The notes: generated by a model from the letters alone, not told the origin. 33,221 nucleotides of DNA from an uncultured Sphingomonas sp. (GCA_913775795.1 CAJYLT010000075.1:1-33221); one strand, 5' to 3'; numbered from the stretch's first letter, positions 23,750-33,176 are shown. Program-made: numbers and translations.

Positions 23750-26700
23750 ATGTTGAGCGTCCGTGCTCGTCAGTTTTCGCGATTCGCCGTCGGCGCGTCG
23801 CTTATCGTTCTGGGCGGTGTGCCGTCGATCGCCATGGCACAGGATGCCGCCGCGACGATGGGTGCCCCCGGCCCCTCCGACATTCAGGATGCCGCGCCGG
23901 CCGAGGAAGCGGGCGACGATATCGTCGTGACCGGTATCCGCGCCTCGCTGCGCGAAGCCGTCGATATCAAGCGCAATGCGCAGGGCGTCGTCGATGCGAT
24001 CTCGGCCGAGGATATCGGCAAGTTCCCCGACACCAACCTTGCCGAATCGCTCCAGCGCATCACCGGCGTGTCGATCGACCGCTCGAACGGCGAGGGCTCG
24101 ACCGTCACCGTCCGCGGCTTCGGTCCCGAATACAACCTCGTCACGCTGAACGGTCGCCAGATGCCGACCTCGACGCTGGGCGACGGCGCCAGCGCGCCCA
24201 ATTCGCGTTCGTTCGACTTCGCCAACCTCGCGTCCGAGGGCATCGCCGCGGTCGAGGTGTACAAGACCGGCCGCGCCGCCGTGCCCTCGGGCGGCATCGG
24301 CTCGACGATCAATATCCGCACGCCGCGCCCGCTCGACCGCCCCGGCTTCCGCGGCTCGATCGCCGCGCGCGGCGTGCTCGATACCTCGCGAAACGAGGGC
24401 AATCCGATCACGCCCGAAGTATCGGGCATCGTTTCCAAGACGTTCGGCGACGACCGTTTCGGTATTGTGCTGTCGGGTACCTACCAGCGGCGCAAGGCGA
24501 GCGTGAACTCGGCCAGCGTCGGCTTCCGCGACGGCTTCCTCGGCTCGGAGAACAACTGGGGCACGCTGCCGCAGAACGGCACGCCGGGGTCGGAGCGGAT
24601 CACCAACCGGCCGGGCCCGAACGACGTCTATGAAATCCCGCAGAGCGCGGCCTACGACCTGCTCGACATCGATCGCGAGCGGATCAACGGCCAGTTGGTG
24701 CTGCAGGCCAAGCCGACCGACAGCCTGACCGCGACGGTCGACTTCACCTATTCGTCGAACCGGGTCGAGGTGCGCGACAGCAGCGTCGGCATCTGGTTCA
24801 ACTTCGGCAATACCTCGTCCGAATGGACCAACGGCCCCGTCGCGGGCCCGGTCTTCTATTCGGAGCAGTTCGATCCGGGCAAGGACCTGTCCTATTCGCA
24901 GTCGCTAACCGCGAACAAGTCGATCAACAAGTCGCTGGGCGGCAACCTGACCTGGGATGCACCGGGCGGCGTCACCGTCTCGCTCGACGTGCACCACTCG
25001 ACCGCGGAATCGAAGCCGACCAACGATTACGGGTCGAGCACGTCGATCGGCGGCGCGATCTTCGGCGTGCGGTCGCAGCGGATCGACTTCGCCGGCGACC
25101 TGCCGATCATCAACTACCAGATGTATCCGGGCATCGATCCGCTCAACCCGTCGCTCATCACGCCGACGGGCAACGCGTTCCGCAACGCGTATTTCAAGGA
25201 CACGATCAATCAGGTGCAGCTGAAGGGTCATTACGACCATGACGGCGGCTTCCTCGACAGCATCGACGCCGGCTTCTCGTTCGTCGACAATCAGGTCCGC
25301 TCGGCCTACGGTTTCATCCAGAACGAGACCTGGGGCGGCGTCGATCCGCGCGGCCAGTCGTTCGGCGCCGCGGCGGTGCCCGACGACTTCTTCAAGCAGG
25401 TCACGCTGCCCGATAAATTCAAGGGCTTCGACGGGAGTGGCGGCTTGCCGCCGGCGATCTACACCTTCAATTTCGAGCAGATGGCCGAGCTGCTGCGGTC
25501 GCAATACAATATCTGTTCGAACCCGCAGACGGGGACGGTCCAGCAGGGCACCTGCCTTGCCAATTATACCGTCGACCGGCGGATCGGCGAAAAGACGATC
25601 TCGCCCTTCATCCAGGGCAATTTCAGCTTCGACGTGAACGGCAACGCCGCGCACATCATCGCCGGCGTCCGTTACGACCAGACCAATGTCAATTCGTCGG
25701 CGCTGGTGCCGATCCCGGTGGGCACCCGCTGGACCGGCGCCAACGAGTTCGCGCTGATCTATTCGCCGAATTCGGCGTTCACGACGTTCAAGGGCAGCTA
25801 TGCTAACTGGCTGCCGGCGATCGACTTCGACATCGAGCCCGTGCGCAACGTCAAGCTGCGCGCGTCGTACAGCCACACGATCACGCGCGCCGACTATGCC
25901 AGCCTTCAGGGCGGGCTCGAGCTCGGGTCCAACCCGCGCATCGGCGGCGGTACCGGGTCGCTTGGCAACCCCAACCTCGTCCCCTACAAGTCGAAGAACA
26001 TCGACGTGTCGGCGGAGTGGTACTACACCCGCGAAAGCTACATCTCGGTCGGTTATTTCAACAAGGATGTTAGCAACTTCATCGGTACGACCCAGGTGGA
26101 CCAGTCGGCGTTCGACCTGCGCAATCCGGGATCCGGCCCGCGCTATCGCGCGGCGGTCGCGGCGCTCGGCACCACCGATGCGGTGCGGGTGCGCGACTAT
26201 ATCCTGCGCAACTATCCGGGATCGTCGCAGGTCACCGGCACAACGCAGGCGGGCGACGCCACCTACCTGACGGGCAACATCAACGGCTTGCCCGAGGACG
26301 ACCTGTTCAACTTCCAGGTGACGCAGCCGTTCAACAGCGACCAGACCGCCAACATCAACGGCTGGGAATTCGCGATCCAGCACCGGTTCTGGAACACGGG
26401 CCTGGGCGTCCTTCTCAACTACACGATCGTTAACGGCGATACGCAGTACGACAATGCGCTCGACCCCAATGTCGGCCAGTTCGCGCTGGTCGGGCTGAGC
26501 GACACCGCCAATGCCGTGGCTTATTATGACAAGAACGGCATCCAGGCGCGTGTCGCGTACAACTGGCGCGAGGGCTTCTATGCCGGCGGGGCGTTCGACC
26601 CAACCTATGTCGAGGATTACGGCCAGTTCGACGCCAGCGCGAGCTGGGAGTTCGTGAAGGGTCTGACCGTGTTCGCCGAAGGGATCAACATCACGAACTC

Positions 26701-26794
26701 GAACCGCCGCGGCCATCGCCGGTCGGAGAACTTCGTGACGTTCGCCCAGCCCGGCTATGCCCGCTATCAGGCTGGCCTGCGGCTGAACTTCTAA
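23750..26794 (+). CDS. TonB-dependent receptor, Xanthomonas/Caulobacter type
   Basis: An outer-membrane 22-strand barrel that imports a scarce substrate using TonB energy. The 1014-residue protein has a signal peptide cleaved after Ala30 (SIAMA-QD), a TonB box DDIVVTG at 56-62, a plug domain (about 70-200) and a barrel ending in Phe. The plug start, with IKRNAQGVVDAISAEDIGKF and LQRITGVSIDR, is the signature of the TonB-Xanth-Caul family (TIGR01782), whose members often serve carbohydrate uptake. Cys589 and Cys602 may form a disulphide in an outer loop. A much longer in-frame reading starts at 22319, but it runs antisense through the MFS gene. The ATG at 23750 has GGGGAGG before it. It heads the putative operon. 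Confidence 0.95.
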   Translation: MLSVRARQFSRFAVGASLIVLGGVPSIAMAQDAAATMGAPGPSDIQDAAPAEEAGDDIVVTGIRASLREAVDIKRNAQGVVDAISAEDIGKFPDTNLAESLQRITGVSIDRSNGEGSTVTVRGFGPEYNLVTLNGRQMPTSTLGDGASAPNSRSFDFANLASEGIAAVEVYKTGRAAVPSGGIGSTINIRTPRPLDRPGFRGSIAARGVLDTSRNEGNPITPEVSGIVSKTFGDDRFGIVLSGTYQRRKASVNSASVGFRDGFLGSENNWGTLPQNGTPGSERITNRPGPNDVYEIPQSAAYDLLDIDRERINGQLVLQAKPTDSLTATVDFTYSSNRVEVRDSSVGIWFNFGNTSSEWTNGPVAGPVFYSEQFDPGKDLSYSQSLTANKSINKSLGGNLTWDAPGGVTVSLDVHHSTAESKPTNDYGSSTSIGGAIFGVRSQRIDFAGDLPIINYQMYPGIDPLNPSLITPTGNAFRNAYFKDTINQVQLKGHYDHDGGFLDSIDAGFSFVDNQVRSAYGFIQNETWGGVDPRGQSFGAAAVPDDFFKQVTLPDKFKGFDGSGGLPPAIYTFNFEQMAELLRSQYNICSNPQTGTVQQGTCLANYTVDRRIGEKTISPFIQGNFSFDVNGNAAHIIAGVRYDQTNVNSSALVPIPVGTRWTGANEFALIYSPNSAFTTFKGSYANWLPAIDFDIEPVRNVKLRASYSHTITRADYASLQGGLELGSNPRIGGGTGSLGNPNLVPYKSKNIDVSAEWYYTRESYISVGYFNKDVSNFIGTTQVDQSAFDLRNPGSGPRYRAAVAALGTTDAVRVRDYILRNYPGSSQVTGTTQAGDATYLTGNINGLPEDDLFNFQVTQPFNSDQTANINGWEFAIQHRFWNTGLGVLLNYTIVNGDTQYDNALDPNVGQFALVGLSDTANAVAYYDKNGIQARVAYNWREGFYAGGAFDPTYVEDYGQFDASASWEFVKGLTVFAEGINITNSNRRGHRRSENFVTFAQPGYARYQAGLRLNF

Positions 26795-26812
26795 GAGGCC
26801 AAGGGGGGCGGG

Positions 26813-28399
26813 GTGGCGTTTTCCGCTGCCCCGCGGCACAGTCGCGACGATGAGGAACGGGCGCCAGTGTCGGGGTCGGTAAAGCGGATCGTGATCGTCG
26901 GTGGCGGCACCGCCGGCTGGCTGGCCGCCGCGCGCATTGCCGCGGCGGCGCGGCCGGGCGCGGTCGAGGTGACGCTGGTCGAGGCGCCCGATATTCCGAC
27001 GATCGGGGTGGGCGAGGGGACGTGGCCGACGATGCGCCGCACGCTCTCGCGCATCGGCATTTCCGAGGCCGAGTTCCTGACCGCGTGCGACGCGAGCTTC
27101 AAGCAGGGGTCGCGCTTCATCGGCTGGCGCGACGGGACCGATACCTATCACCACCCCTTCACCCCGCCGGTCGAAGGATCGGCAGCGGCGCTGATGGCGG
27201 GCTGGGGCGGGGAGGGCGCGTTCGCCGATGCGGTCTGCGCCCAGCCTGCGGTCGCCGAACGCGCGCTCGCGCCGCGCCAGCCGGCGATGCCCGACTATGC
27301 CGGGGCGCTCAACTATGCCTATCACCTCGACGCGGGGAAATTCGCCGCGCTGCTGCGTGCCCATGCGACCGAGCGGCTGGGCGTCGTCCACATCGCCGAC
27401 CATGTCGAGCATGTGGTGCCGGGCGAGGGCGGGACGATCGCCGGGGTCGCGACGCGCGCGCATGGCGAGGTGGCGGGCGACCTGTTCATCGACTGCACCG
27501 GCCACGCCGCGCTGCTGATCGGCGGGCATTTCGGCGTGCCGTTCGTCGATCGCTCGGACGTGCTGTTCAACGATCGCGCGCTGGCGGTGCAGGTGCCGGT
27601 GGCACCCGGATCGCCGACCGCCGCCGTCACCGACGCGACCGCGCACGAAGCGGGCTGGATCTGGGACATCGGCCTGCCGACGCGGCGCGGTGTGGGCTGC
27701 GTCTATGCGTCGGCGCATATGAGCGACGAGCGCGCGGCGGGTGTGCTGACCGACTATCTGCGCCGCACCGCGCCCGATTGCGATCCTGCCAGCCTGTCGT
27801 TCCGCCAGCTTCAGTTCCGGTCGGGCCACCGCGAGCGGTTCTGGGCGGGCAACTGCCTCGCCATCGGGCTGTCGGCGGGGTTCCTCGAGCCGCTCGAAGC
27901 CTCGGCGATCGTGCTGATCGAGCTGAGCCTCGACGCGCTGGTCGAGGATTTTCCGGCCGATCGCGCCGCGATGGCGGGCGCGGCGGCGCGGTTCAACGCG
28001 CGCTTCCGCCAGCGCTGGGATCGGATCGTCGCGTTCCTCAAGCTCCATTATGTCTTGAGTGGGCGGCAGGAGCCCTATTGGCAGGCGCACCGTGATCCTG
28101 CCTCGATCCCGGCCGATCTGGCGGAAATGCTGACCCGCTGGCAGCACCGCGCGCCGATGCCGAGCGACTTCGACGCGGTGGACGAGCTGTTCCCCGCTGC
28201 CAGCCACCAGTATGTCCTCTATGGCATGGGTGCGCCCGTGCCCCCGCCGCCCGCGATGCGGGTCGAGGACGAAGCGGCGGTCGCCGAGCGGATGGCGCAG
28301 CTTCGCCAGCGTGCACGGACGCTGACCGCCAGCCTGCCCACGAACCGCACCTATCTCGACAATCTGGCGGCCCGGCCGCTTCTCAGGGAAGCACGCTGA
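26813..28399 (+). CDS. Flavin-dependent tryptophan halogenase homologue 1
   Basis: A 528-residue FAD-binding protein of the tryptophan halogenase family. The Rossmann motif GGGTAGW follows residue 29. The active-site lysine equivalent to PrnA Lys79 is Lys97 ([10 protein letters not shown]), and the catalytic Glu of EPLE is Glu362 (FLEPLEAS). The family motif WxWxIP is altered: WIWDIGLP at 282-289, with an extra Gly. Halogenating activity is plausible but unproved, and the substrate may not be tryptophan. The GTG at 26813 has AAGGGGGG upstream; an internal GTG at 26867 is a less likely start. It follows the receptor by 18 bases and overlaps SapC, so it belongs to the operon. Confidence 0.9.
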   Translation: MAFSAAPRHSRDDEERAPVSGSVKRIVIVGGGTAGWLAAARIAAAARPGAVEVTLVEAPDIPTIGVGEGTWPTMRRTLSRIGISEAEFLTACDASFKQGSRFIGWRDGTDTYHHPFTPPVEGSAAALMAGWGGEGAFADAVCAQPAVAERALAPRQPAMPDYAGALNYAYHLDAGKFAALLRAHATERLGVVHIADHVEHVVPGEGGTIAGVATRAHGEVAGDLFIDCTGHAALLIGGHFGVPFVDRSDVLFNDRALAVQVPVAPGSPTAAVTDATAHEAGWIWDIGLPTRRGVGCVYASAHMSDERAAGVLTDYLRRTAPDCDPASLSFRQLQFRSGHRERFWAGNCLAIGLSAGFLEPLEASAIVLIELSLDALVEDFPADRAAMAGAAARFNARFRQRWDRIVAFLKLHYVLSGRQEPYWQAHRDPASIPADLAEMLTRWQHRAPMPSDFDAVDELFPAASHQYVLYGMGAPVPPPPAMRVEDEAAVAERMAQLRQRARTLTASLPTNRTYLDNLAARPLLREAR

Positions 28400-29106
28400 T
28401 GGCCAACCACGCGATCCTCGACCCCGAACGCCACCGCGACCTGCGCGTCGCCGCCGCCTATGGCGCGGGCTATGGCGACACGCTGATGAGCGCGATCGTC
28501 GTCCCCGACGAGTTCCGGCGCGTGCAGAACGACTATCCGATCCTGTTCCGCCTCGACCTGGAAGCCGATCGCTTCGACGCGCTGGCGATGTTCGGGTTCG
28601 AAGGGGGCGAGAACCTGTATCTCGACGGCGATCGCTGGGATGCCGGTGCGCTGCCGCTGTCGGTCGAGATACGGCCCTTCTTGATCGGCCGCACGCCAGA
28701 GGGGCAGGGGCAGGTGCATCTCGACCTCGACAGCCCGCGGATCGACCCGATGGGCGTGCGCGTGTTCGACGAGGAGGGCGCGCCGACCCCCTATCTGGAG
28801 GCGGTGATCGAGAAGCTGCGCGCGCTCGACACCGGCCACCACCGCGCGGGCGAGTTCTTCGCGGCCCTGAAGCGGCATGACCTGCTCGAACCGCTGACGC
28901 TCGATGTGACGCTGGCCGACGGGGCGCGGCACCGGCTGATCGGCTATCACGTGATCGACGAGGCGAAGCTGGCGAGGCTCGACGACGCCAGCGTCGCCGA
29001 ACTGCACCGCGAGGGGCATCTGATGCCGATCTTCATGGCGCTCGCATCGCTCACCAACCTCTCCGGCCTGATCGCGCGCAAGAACCGGCGGAGCGGCCAT
29101 GGCTGA
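28399..29106 (+). CDS. SapC family protein
   Basis: A 235-residue soluble protein resembling the SapC family (PF07277), named after a Campylobacter S-layer-related gene but of unknown biochemical function. Family-like features include FRRVQNDYPILFR near residue 40, FGFEGGENLYLDGDRWDA and a conserved MALASLTNLSGLI near the end. No signal peptide or membrane segment. The ATG overlaps the halogenase stop (TGATG), and its own end overlaps the next gene by eight bases, so it is almost surely co-translated. SapC genes are recurrently found beside tryptophan-halogenase and TonB receptor genes in Caulobacterales and sphingomonads; the link to the receptor substrate is unexplained. Confidence 0.85.
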   Translation: MANHAILDPERHRDLRVAAAYGAGYGDTLMSAIVVPDEFRRVQNDYPILFRLDLEADRFDALAMFGFEGGENLYLDGDRWDAGALPLSVEIRPFLIGRTPEGQGQVHLDLDSPRIDPMGVRVFDEEGAPTPYLEAVIEKLRALDTGHHRAGEFFAALKRHDLLEPLTLDVTLADGARHRLIGYHVIDEAKLARLDDASVAELHREGHLMPIFMALASLTNLSGLIARKNRRSGHG

Positions 29107-30127
29107 GGCCGACCCCGCCATCACCGCTGCCCTGCCCGCGGTGCGCGAGGTCGAGGCGCGCGACGCCGCGACGCTCGATCGCCTGCTGGCCGAAGCCGAG
29201 ACGCCGTTCGTCGTTCGCGGCCTCGTCGCCGACTGGCCGCTGGTGCAGGCGGGCCGACACTCGGCAAGCGACGCGCGGGCGTATCTGCTCGGCCATGCGA
29301 AGCAGCGCGCGTTCCCCGTGTCGGTGGGCGGAGAGGCGGACGGGCGGCTGTTCTACGATGCCGGCATGGCCATGAACTTCCGCATGATGAATGCCGGGCT
29401 GGCCGAAATCTTCGCGCGGATCGAGGAGGGCGAGGCGAGCGGCGGCGGGCCGGCGATCTATCTCGGTTCGATCGACCTTCACGATTATTTCGATGGGCTT
29501 CACGCCGCCAATCACGTCGACCTCGGCGAGCGGGCGGCGCTGGCGAGCATCTGGATCGGCACGCGCACCCGCATCGCTGTGCACAACGACGTGCCGCACA
29601 ACCTCGCTTGCGTCGCCGCGGGCCGCCGCCGCTTCACGCTGTTCCCGCGCGAGCAGTTCGCCAATCTCTATCTCGGCCCGGTCGACAACACGCCCGCCGG
29701 CCGCGCGATCAGCCTGGTCGACCTTCATGCGCCGGATCTCGACCGCTTCCCGCGCTTTGCCGATGCACTGGCCGCAGCGACCGTCGCCGACCTCGAACCC
29801 GGCGATGCGATCCACATCCCGGCGCTGTGGTGGCACCATGTCGAGGCGCTCGATCCCTTCAACATCCTCGTCAACTATTGGTGGCGCGAGAGCCCGCGAT
29901 GGCTGGGGCATCCGCAGGATGCGCTCAACCACGCGCTGCTGGCGATCCGCGACCTGCCCGATGATGAGAAAGCGCACTGGCGACAGATGTTCGATCACTA
30001 TGTCTTCGGCGATCGCGAGGCGGCGGCCGCGCATATCCCCGCGGGCGGGCGAGGCGTGCTGGATCCGCTGACGCCCGAGACGGCGGGGCGGCTGCGCGCC
30101 TATCTGCTTCGGCAGCTCAGCCGATGA
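29099..30127 (+). CDS. JmjC/cupin-8-type oxygenase-like protein
   Basis: A 342-residue protein with a cupin-8 (JmjC-like) fold. The iron-binding triad of 2-oxoglutarate oxygenases is visible: the HxD motif at His162 and Asp164 (VHNDVPHN) and a distal His at 246 or 247 (ALWWHHVEAL), in the expected order. Members of this family hydroxylate amino-acid side chains of proteins or small molecules. The N-terminus PFVVRGLVADWP is typical. Its start overlaps SapC and its stop overlaps halogenase 2 (ATGA). Many such proteins in these loci are annotated as Pass1-related. The substrate is unknown; a protein or a halogenase product is possible. Confidence 0.88.
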   Translation: MAEADPAITAALPAVREVEARDAATLDRLLAEAETPFVVRGLVADWPLVQAGRHSASDARAYLLGHAKQRAFPVSVGGEADGRLFYDAGMAMNFRMMNAGLAEIFARIEEGEASGGGPAIYLGSIDLHDYFDGLHAANHVDLGERAALASIWIGTRTRIAVHNDVPHNLACVAAGRRRFTLFPREQFANLYLGPVDNTPAGRAISLVDLHAPDLDRFPRFADALAAATVADLEPGDAIHIPALWWHHVEALDPFNILVNYWWRESPRWLGHPQDALNHALLAIRDLPDDEKAHWRQMFDHYVFGDREAAAAHIPAGGRGVLDPLTPETAGRLRAYLLRQLSR

Positions 30128-31620
30128 GGCGCAAGCGCATCGTCGTCGCCGGGGGCGGCACCGCGGGTTGGATGGCCGCCGCCGCGATCGCGCGGACGAT
30201 GGGCGGCGCGGCGACCGTGACTTTGGTCGAATCGGAGGCGATCGGCACCGTCGGTGTCGGCGAATCCACCATCCCGCCGCTCGTCACCTACAACCGCCTG
30301 CTCGGCATCGACGAGGCGGCGTTTATGCGCGCCACCAACGCCACCTTCAAGCTGGGCATCCTGTTTGACGGCTGGCGCGACGGCAGCGACCGCTATTTCC
30401 ACAGCTTCGGCGTGACGGGGAAGGACCACTGGGCGGCGGGGTTCCAGCATTATTGGCTGAGCGGGCTGGAGCGGGGGCAGGACGCCGCGTACGACGATTA
30501 TTGCCTCGAACTCGTCGCGGCGCTGCAGGGCCGGTTCGCGCACCTGCCCGACAATGCGCTCAACTACGCCTATCAGCTCGATTCGAACGCTTATGCCCGC
30601 TTCCTGCGTTCGATGGCCGAGGGCGACGGCACCGTTCGTATCGAGGGGCGGATCGGCGAGGTCGAGCTCGATGGCGAGAGCGGCGACATCGCCGCGCTGG
30701 TGCTGGACGGCGGGCGGCGGGTCGAGGGCGACCTGTTCCTCGACTGCACCGGCTTTCGCGCGCTGTTGATCGAAAAGGCGCTGCACGCCGGATACGATGA
30801 CTGGAGCCATTGGCTCCCCTGCGACAGCGCGATTGCGGTGCAGACCGAGAATGTCGGCCCACCCGCCCCCTACACCCGCGCGATGGCGCACGATGCGGGC
30901 TGGCAATGGCGAATCCCGCTCCAGCACCGTACGGGCAACGGCATCGTCTGGTGCAGCCGTTACCTCTCCCGCGAGGCCGCGCTCGAACGGCTGCTCGGCA
31001 ATGTCGAGGGGCGGGTGCTCACCGAACCCAACCACCTGTCGTTCCAGACCGGTGCGCGTCGGAAACAGTGGCACCGCAACTGCATCGCCATCGGCCTGTC
31101 GGGCGGGTTCATGGAGCCGCTCGAATCCACTAGCATCCACCTCATTCAGCGGGCGATCCTGCGGCTGGTGCGGATGCTGCCGCTTGGGGCGGTCAACTCC
31201 AGCGACGTGGCCGAGTTCAACGACCAGCAACTGACCGACATGGTGCAGATCCGCGACTTCCTGATCCTCCATTACAAGGCGACCGATCGCCGCGATTCGC
31301 CTTTCTGGCGACAGGCGGCGGCGATGGACGTGCCCGAAACGCTCGCCCAGAAGATCGCGCTGTTCCGCGAGACGGGCCGCGTGTTCCGCCGGAACGAGGA
31401 ACTGTTCGCCGAGAATAGCTGGGTGCAGGTGATGCTGGGGCAGGGGATCGTACCGCAATCCTGGCATCCGATCGCCGCGAAGCTGAGCGACGACGAACTC
31501 GCGCGGTTCCTCGGCAGCATCCGCGAGCAGGTGGCGCGCACCGTCGCGACGCTGCCGAGCCACGCGGCTTATGTTTCACGCTATTGCGGGGCGACCGCGC
31601 CCGCCGACAAGGCGGCCTGA
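30124..31620 (+). CDS. Flavin-dependent tryptophan halogenase homologue 2
   Basis: A 498-residue second homologue with an intact set of family motifs: the FAD-binding motif GGGTAGWMAAA near residue 11, the active-site Lys76 (NATFKLGIL), the canonical WxWxIP motif WQWRIP at 260-265, and catalytic Glu334 in FMEPLEST. These match tryptophan halogenases such as PrnA and RebH, which use FADH2, oxygen and halide to chlorinate or brominate aromatics. No flavin reductase is encoded nearby, so one would have to be supplied elsewhere. The start overlaps the JmjC-like gene stop, and lacI follows after five bases. It differs from homologue 1, so the two are unlikely to be recent duplicates. Confidence 0.92.
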   Translation: MRRKRIVVAGGGTAGWMAAAAIARTMGGAATVTLVESEAIGTVGVGESTIPPLVTYNRLLGIDEAAFMRATNATFKLGILFDGWRDGSDRYFHSFGVTGKDHWAAGFQHYWLSGLERGQDAAYDDYCLELVAALQGRFAHLPDNALNYAYQLDSNAYARFLRSMAEGDGTVRIEGRIGEVELDGESGDIAALVLDGGRRVEGDLFLDCTGFRALLIEKALHAGYDDWSHWLPCDSAIAVQTENVGPPAPYTRAMAHDAGWQWRIPLQHRTGNGIVWCSRYLSREAALERLLGNVEGRVLTEPNHLSFQTGARRKQWHRNCIAIGLSGGFMEPLESTSIHLIQRAILRLVRMLPLGAVNSSDVAEFNDQQLTDMVQIRDFLILHYKATDRRDSPFWRQAAAMDVPETLAQKIALFRETGRVFRRNEELFAENSWVQVMLGQGIVPQSWHPIAAKLSDDELARFLGSIREQVARTVATLPSHAAYVSRYCGATAPADKAA

Positions 31621-31625
31621 CCCCC

Positions 31626-32672
31626 ATGGCCAGACGCCGCCAGGCGGTGACGATCAAGCATGTCGCGGCCGATGCCGGGGTATCGCTCCAGACCGTCAGC
31701 CGCGTCATCAACAAGGAAACGAGCGTCCGGCCCGAAATGGCCGAGCGCGTGCAGGCCTCGATCGACAAATTGGGCTACGTCCCCTCGATCGCGGCGCAGC
31801 GGATGGGCGGGTCGCGCAGCTACCTGATCCTCGCGCTCAACGATCGCGAGCGGACGATCGCCGACTGGCGCGAGCGGCAGGGTACCGACTGGGTCGACCA
31901 GATGATGCTGGGCGGCATGGTGAAGGCGGCCGAGCACGGCTATCGCCTGATCGTCGAACTGGTCGACACGCACAGCGACCATATCGAGCGCGAGCTGTCG
32001 GCTGCGCTGGCGGCACTGCGCCCCGACGGCGTGATCCTGACCCCGCCGCATTCGGAGAACCCGCTGATCCTGAAGCTGTTGGAGGCACAGCATGTCAGTG
32101 TCGCGCGGATCGGGTCCCTGCGCGACGGATACGGCTTCGCGCTGACGATGGACGACGAGCGGGCGGCGCGGCTGGCGACCGAGCATCTGGCGGGGCTTGG
32201 CCACGCACGCATCGGCTTCATCGCCGGGCCGGAGGCGTATGAGCTGAGCGGCTGGCGGATCGAGGGCTGGCGCCAGGCGATGGCGGCGGCAGGGCTGGCG
32301 ACCGAGGGGCTGCTGGCGCGCGGCGACTTTGGCTATGAATCCGGGCTGGCGGCGACAGCGGCGCTGCTGGGCGCGGGCGCGACGGCGATCGTCGCGAGCA
32401 ACGACCGCATGGCGCTGGCGGTGATCGAGGTCGCGCGCACCCGCGGGCTATCGGTGCCGGGCGACCTGTCGCTGGTCAGTTTCGACGACACGCCGATCGT
32501 CCGCTTCACCCACCCGCCGCTGACCGCGGTGGTGCAGCCGATCGCCGAGGTGACCGCCCGCGCGGTCGAGCGGATCATCGCCGAGCAGGCGGGCGGGGAC
32601 TTCGATCCGGCGCCGGAGGTGGTGCCCGCCAGCTTGACGATCCGCGCCTCGACCGCGCGACCTGCCCAATAA
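31626..32672 (+). CDS. LacI-family transcriptional regulator
   Basis: A 348-residue repressor with an N-terminal HTH (about residues 8-29, VTIKHVAADAGVSLQTVSRVIN region), hinge helix (PSIAAQRMGG) and a periplasmic-binding-protein-like effector domain ending in VPASLTIRAS. Its position as the last gene of the run, five bases after halogenase 2, together with the LacI-type palindromes in the divergent control region, suggests it controls the MFS and receptor operon and itself. The effector is unknown; its family usually senses sugars or purines. The ATG at 31626 is chosen over an earlier in-frame start inside halogenase 2. A terminator-like hairpin follows. Confidence 0.93.
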   Translation: MARRRQAVTIKHVAADAGVSLQTVSRVINKETSVRPEMAERVQASIDKLGYVPSIAAQRMGGSRSYLILALNDRERTIADWRERQGTDWVDQMMLGGMVKAAEHGYRLIVELVDTHSDHIERELSAALAALRPDGVILTPPHSENPLILKLLEAQHVSVARIGSLRDGYGFALTMDDERAARLATEHLAGLGHARIGFIAGPEAYELSGWRIEGWRQAMAAAGLATEGLLARGDFGYESGLAATAALLGAGATAIVASNDRMALAVIEVARTRGLSVPGDLSLVSFDDTPIVRFTHPPLTAVVQPIAEVTARAVERIIAEQAGGDFDPAPEVVPASLTIRASTARPAQ

Positions 32673-32674
32673 GA

Positions 32675-32699
32675 AGCCCGGCGGGGACACCGCCGGGCT
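32675..32699 (+). terminator. Hairpin after the LacI gene
   Basis: AGCCCGGCGG (32675-32684) and CCGCCGGGCT (32690-32699) form a perfect 10-bp stem around GGACA, three bases after the stop codon. No T-run follows, but the stem and position fit the end of the operon. Confidence 0.75.
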
Positions 32700-32796
32700 A
32701 AGGGGTTGCCTGGGAGCTCTAGGCACGCCAGCGACTGTAACGCCTATCGGCATGATGGGAATATAGAAGCGGTTCGGCGGCCTCAAGCTCACCTAA

Positions 32797-33057
32797 TCAA
32801 AGCGCGTTGGCGACCCCGTTCTCGAGCGGCGTCGCCGCATTCAGGTCGGCCGCGTTGTCGACCGGGCCGATCGTGTTCAGATCGGTCGCCTCGAGCGAGG
32901 TGTCGTTGCCGAGCGTCGTCTCGTTCAGCGTATCGGTGGTGTTGAGGTCGTCGGTCTGCTCGACATTGGCGACTTCGCTGTTGCCCGTGGCGGTCCCGCC
33001 GCACGCGGCGAGCGTCAGCGACGAGAGGGCGATGGCGGCGAAAACGGTCTTCTTCAT
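32797..33057 (-). CDS. Small predicted lipoprotein, repeat-rich
   Basis: An 86-residue protein with a lipoprotein signal: a short Lys-rich start (MKK), hydrophobic stretch and lipobox LAAC, giving acylated Cys19. The mature part is low-complexity, rich in Asp, Asn, Thr and Leu, with imperfect repeats such as DLNTTDTLNETT, DLNTIG and DLNAATP. No known domain is recognised. The ATG (plus 33055-33057) has an AAAGGAG ribosome site; a longer reading with 25 extra residues lacks a signal peptide at its start and is rejected. It is minus-strand and separate from the lacI operon. It may be surface-exposed or in the periplasm; function unknown. Confidence 0.8.
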   Translation of the reverse strand: MKKTVFAAIALSSLTLAACGGTATGNSEVANVEQTDDLNTTDTLNETTLGNDTSLEATDLNTIGPVDNAADLNAATPLENGVANAL

Positions 33058-33176
33058 GGCTTCTCCTTTGCGCCCGCCGGGCCGGCGACCCCCTTTCGCG
33101 AGCAGCGCCGTGTATCGCCGATCGCCCATCAAGTCGATATGACTTGCGTTAAGCGGTGGATAGCCGGGCTTTCCCG

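Noticed and set aside
24905..28207. 1100-residue minus-strand frame through the receptor and halogenase 1
   Set aside because: Antisense shadow; no motif recognised.
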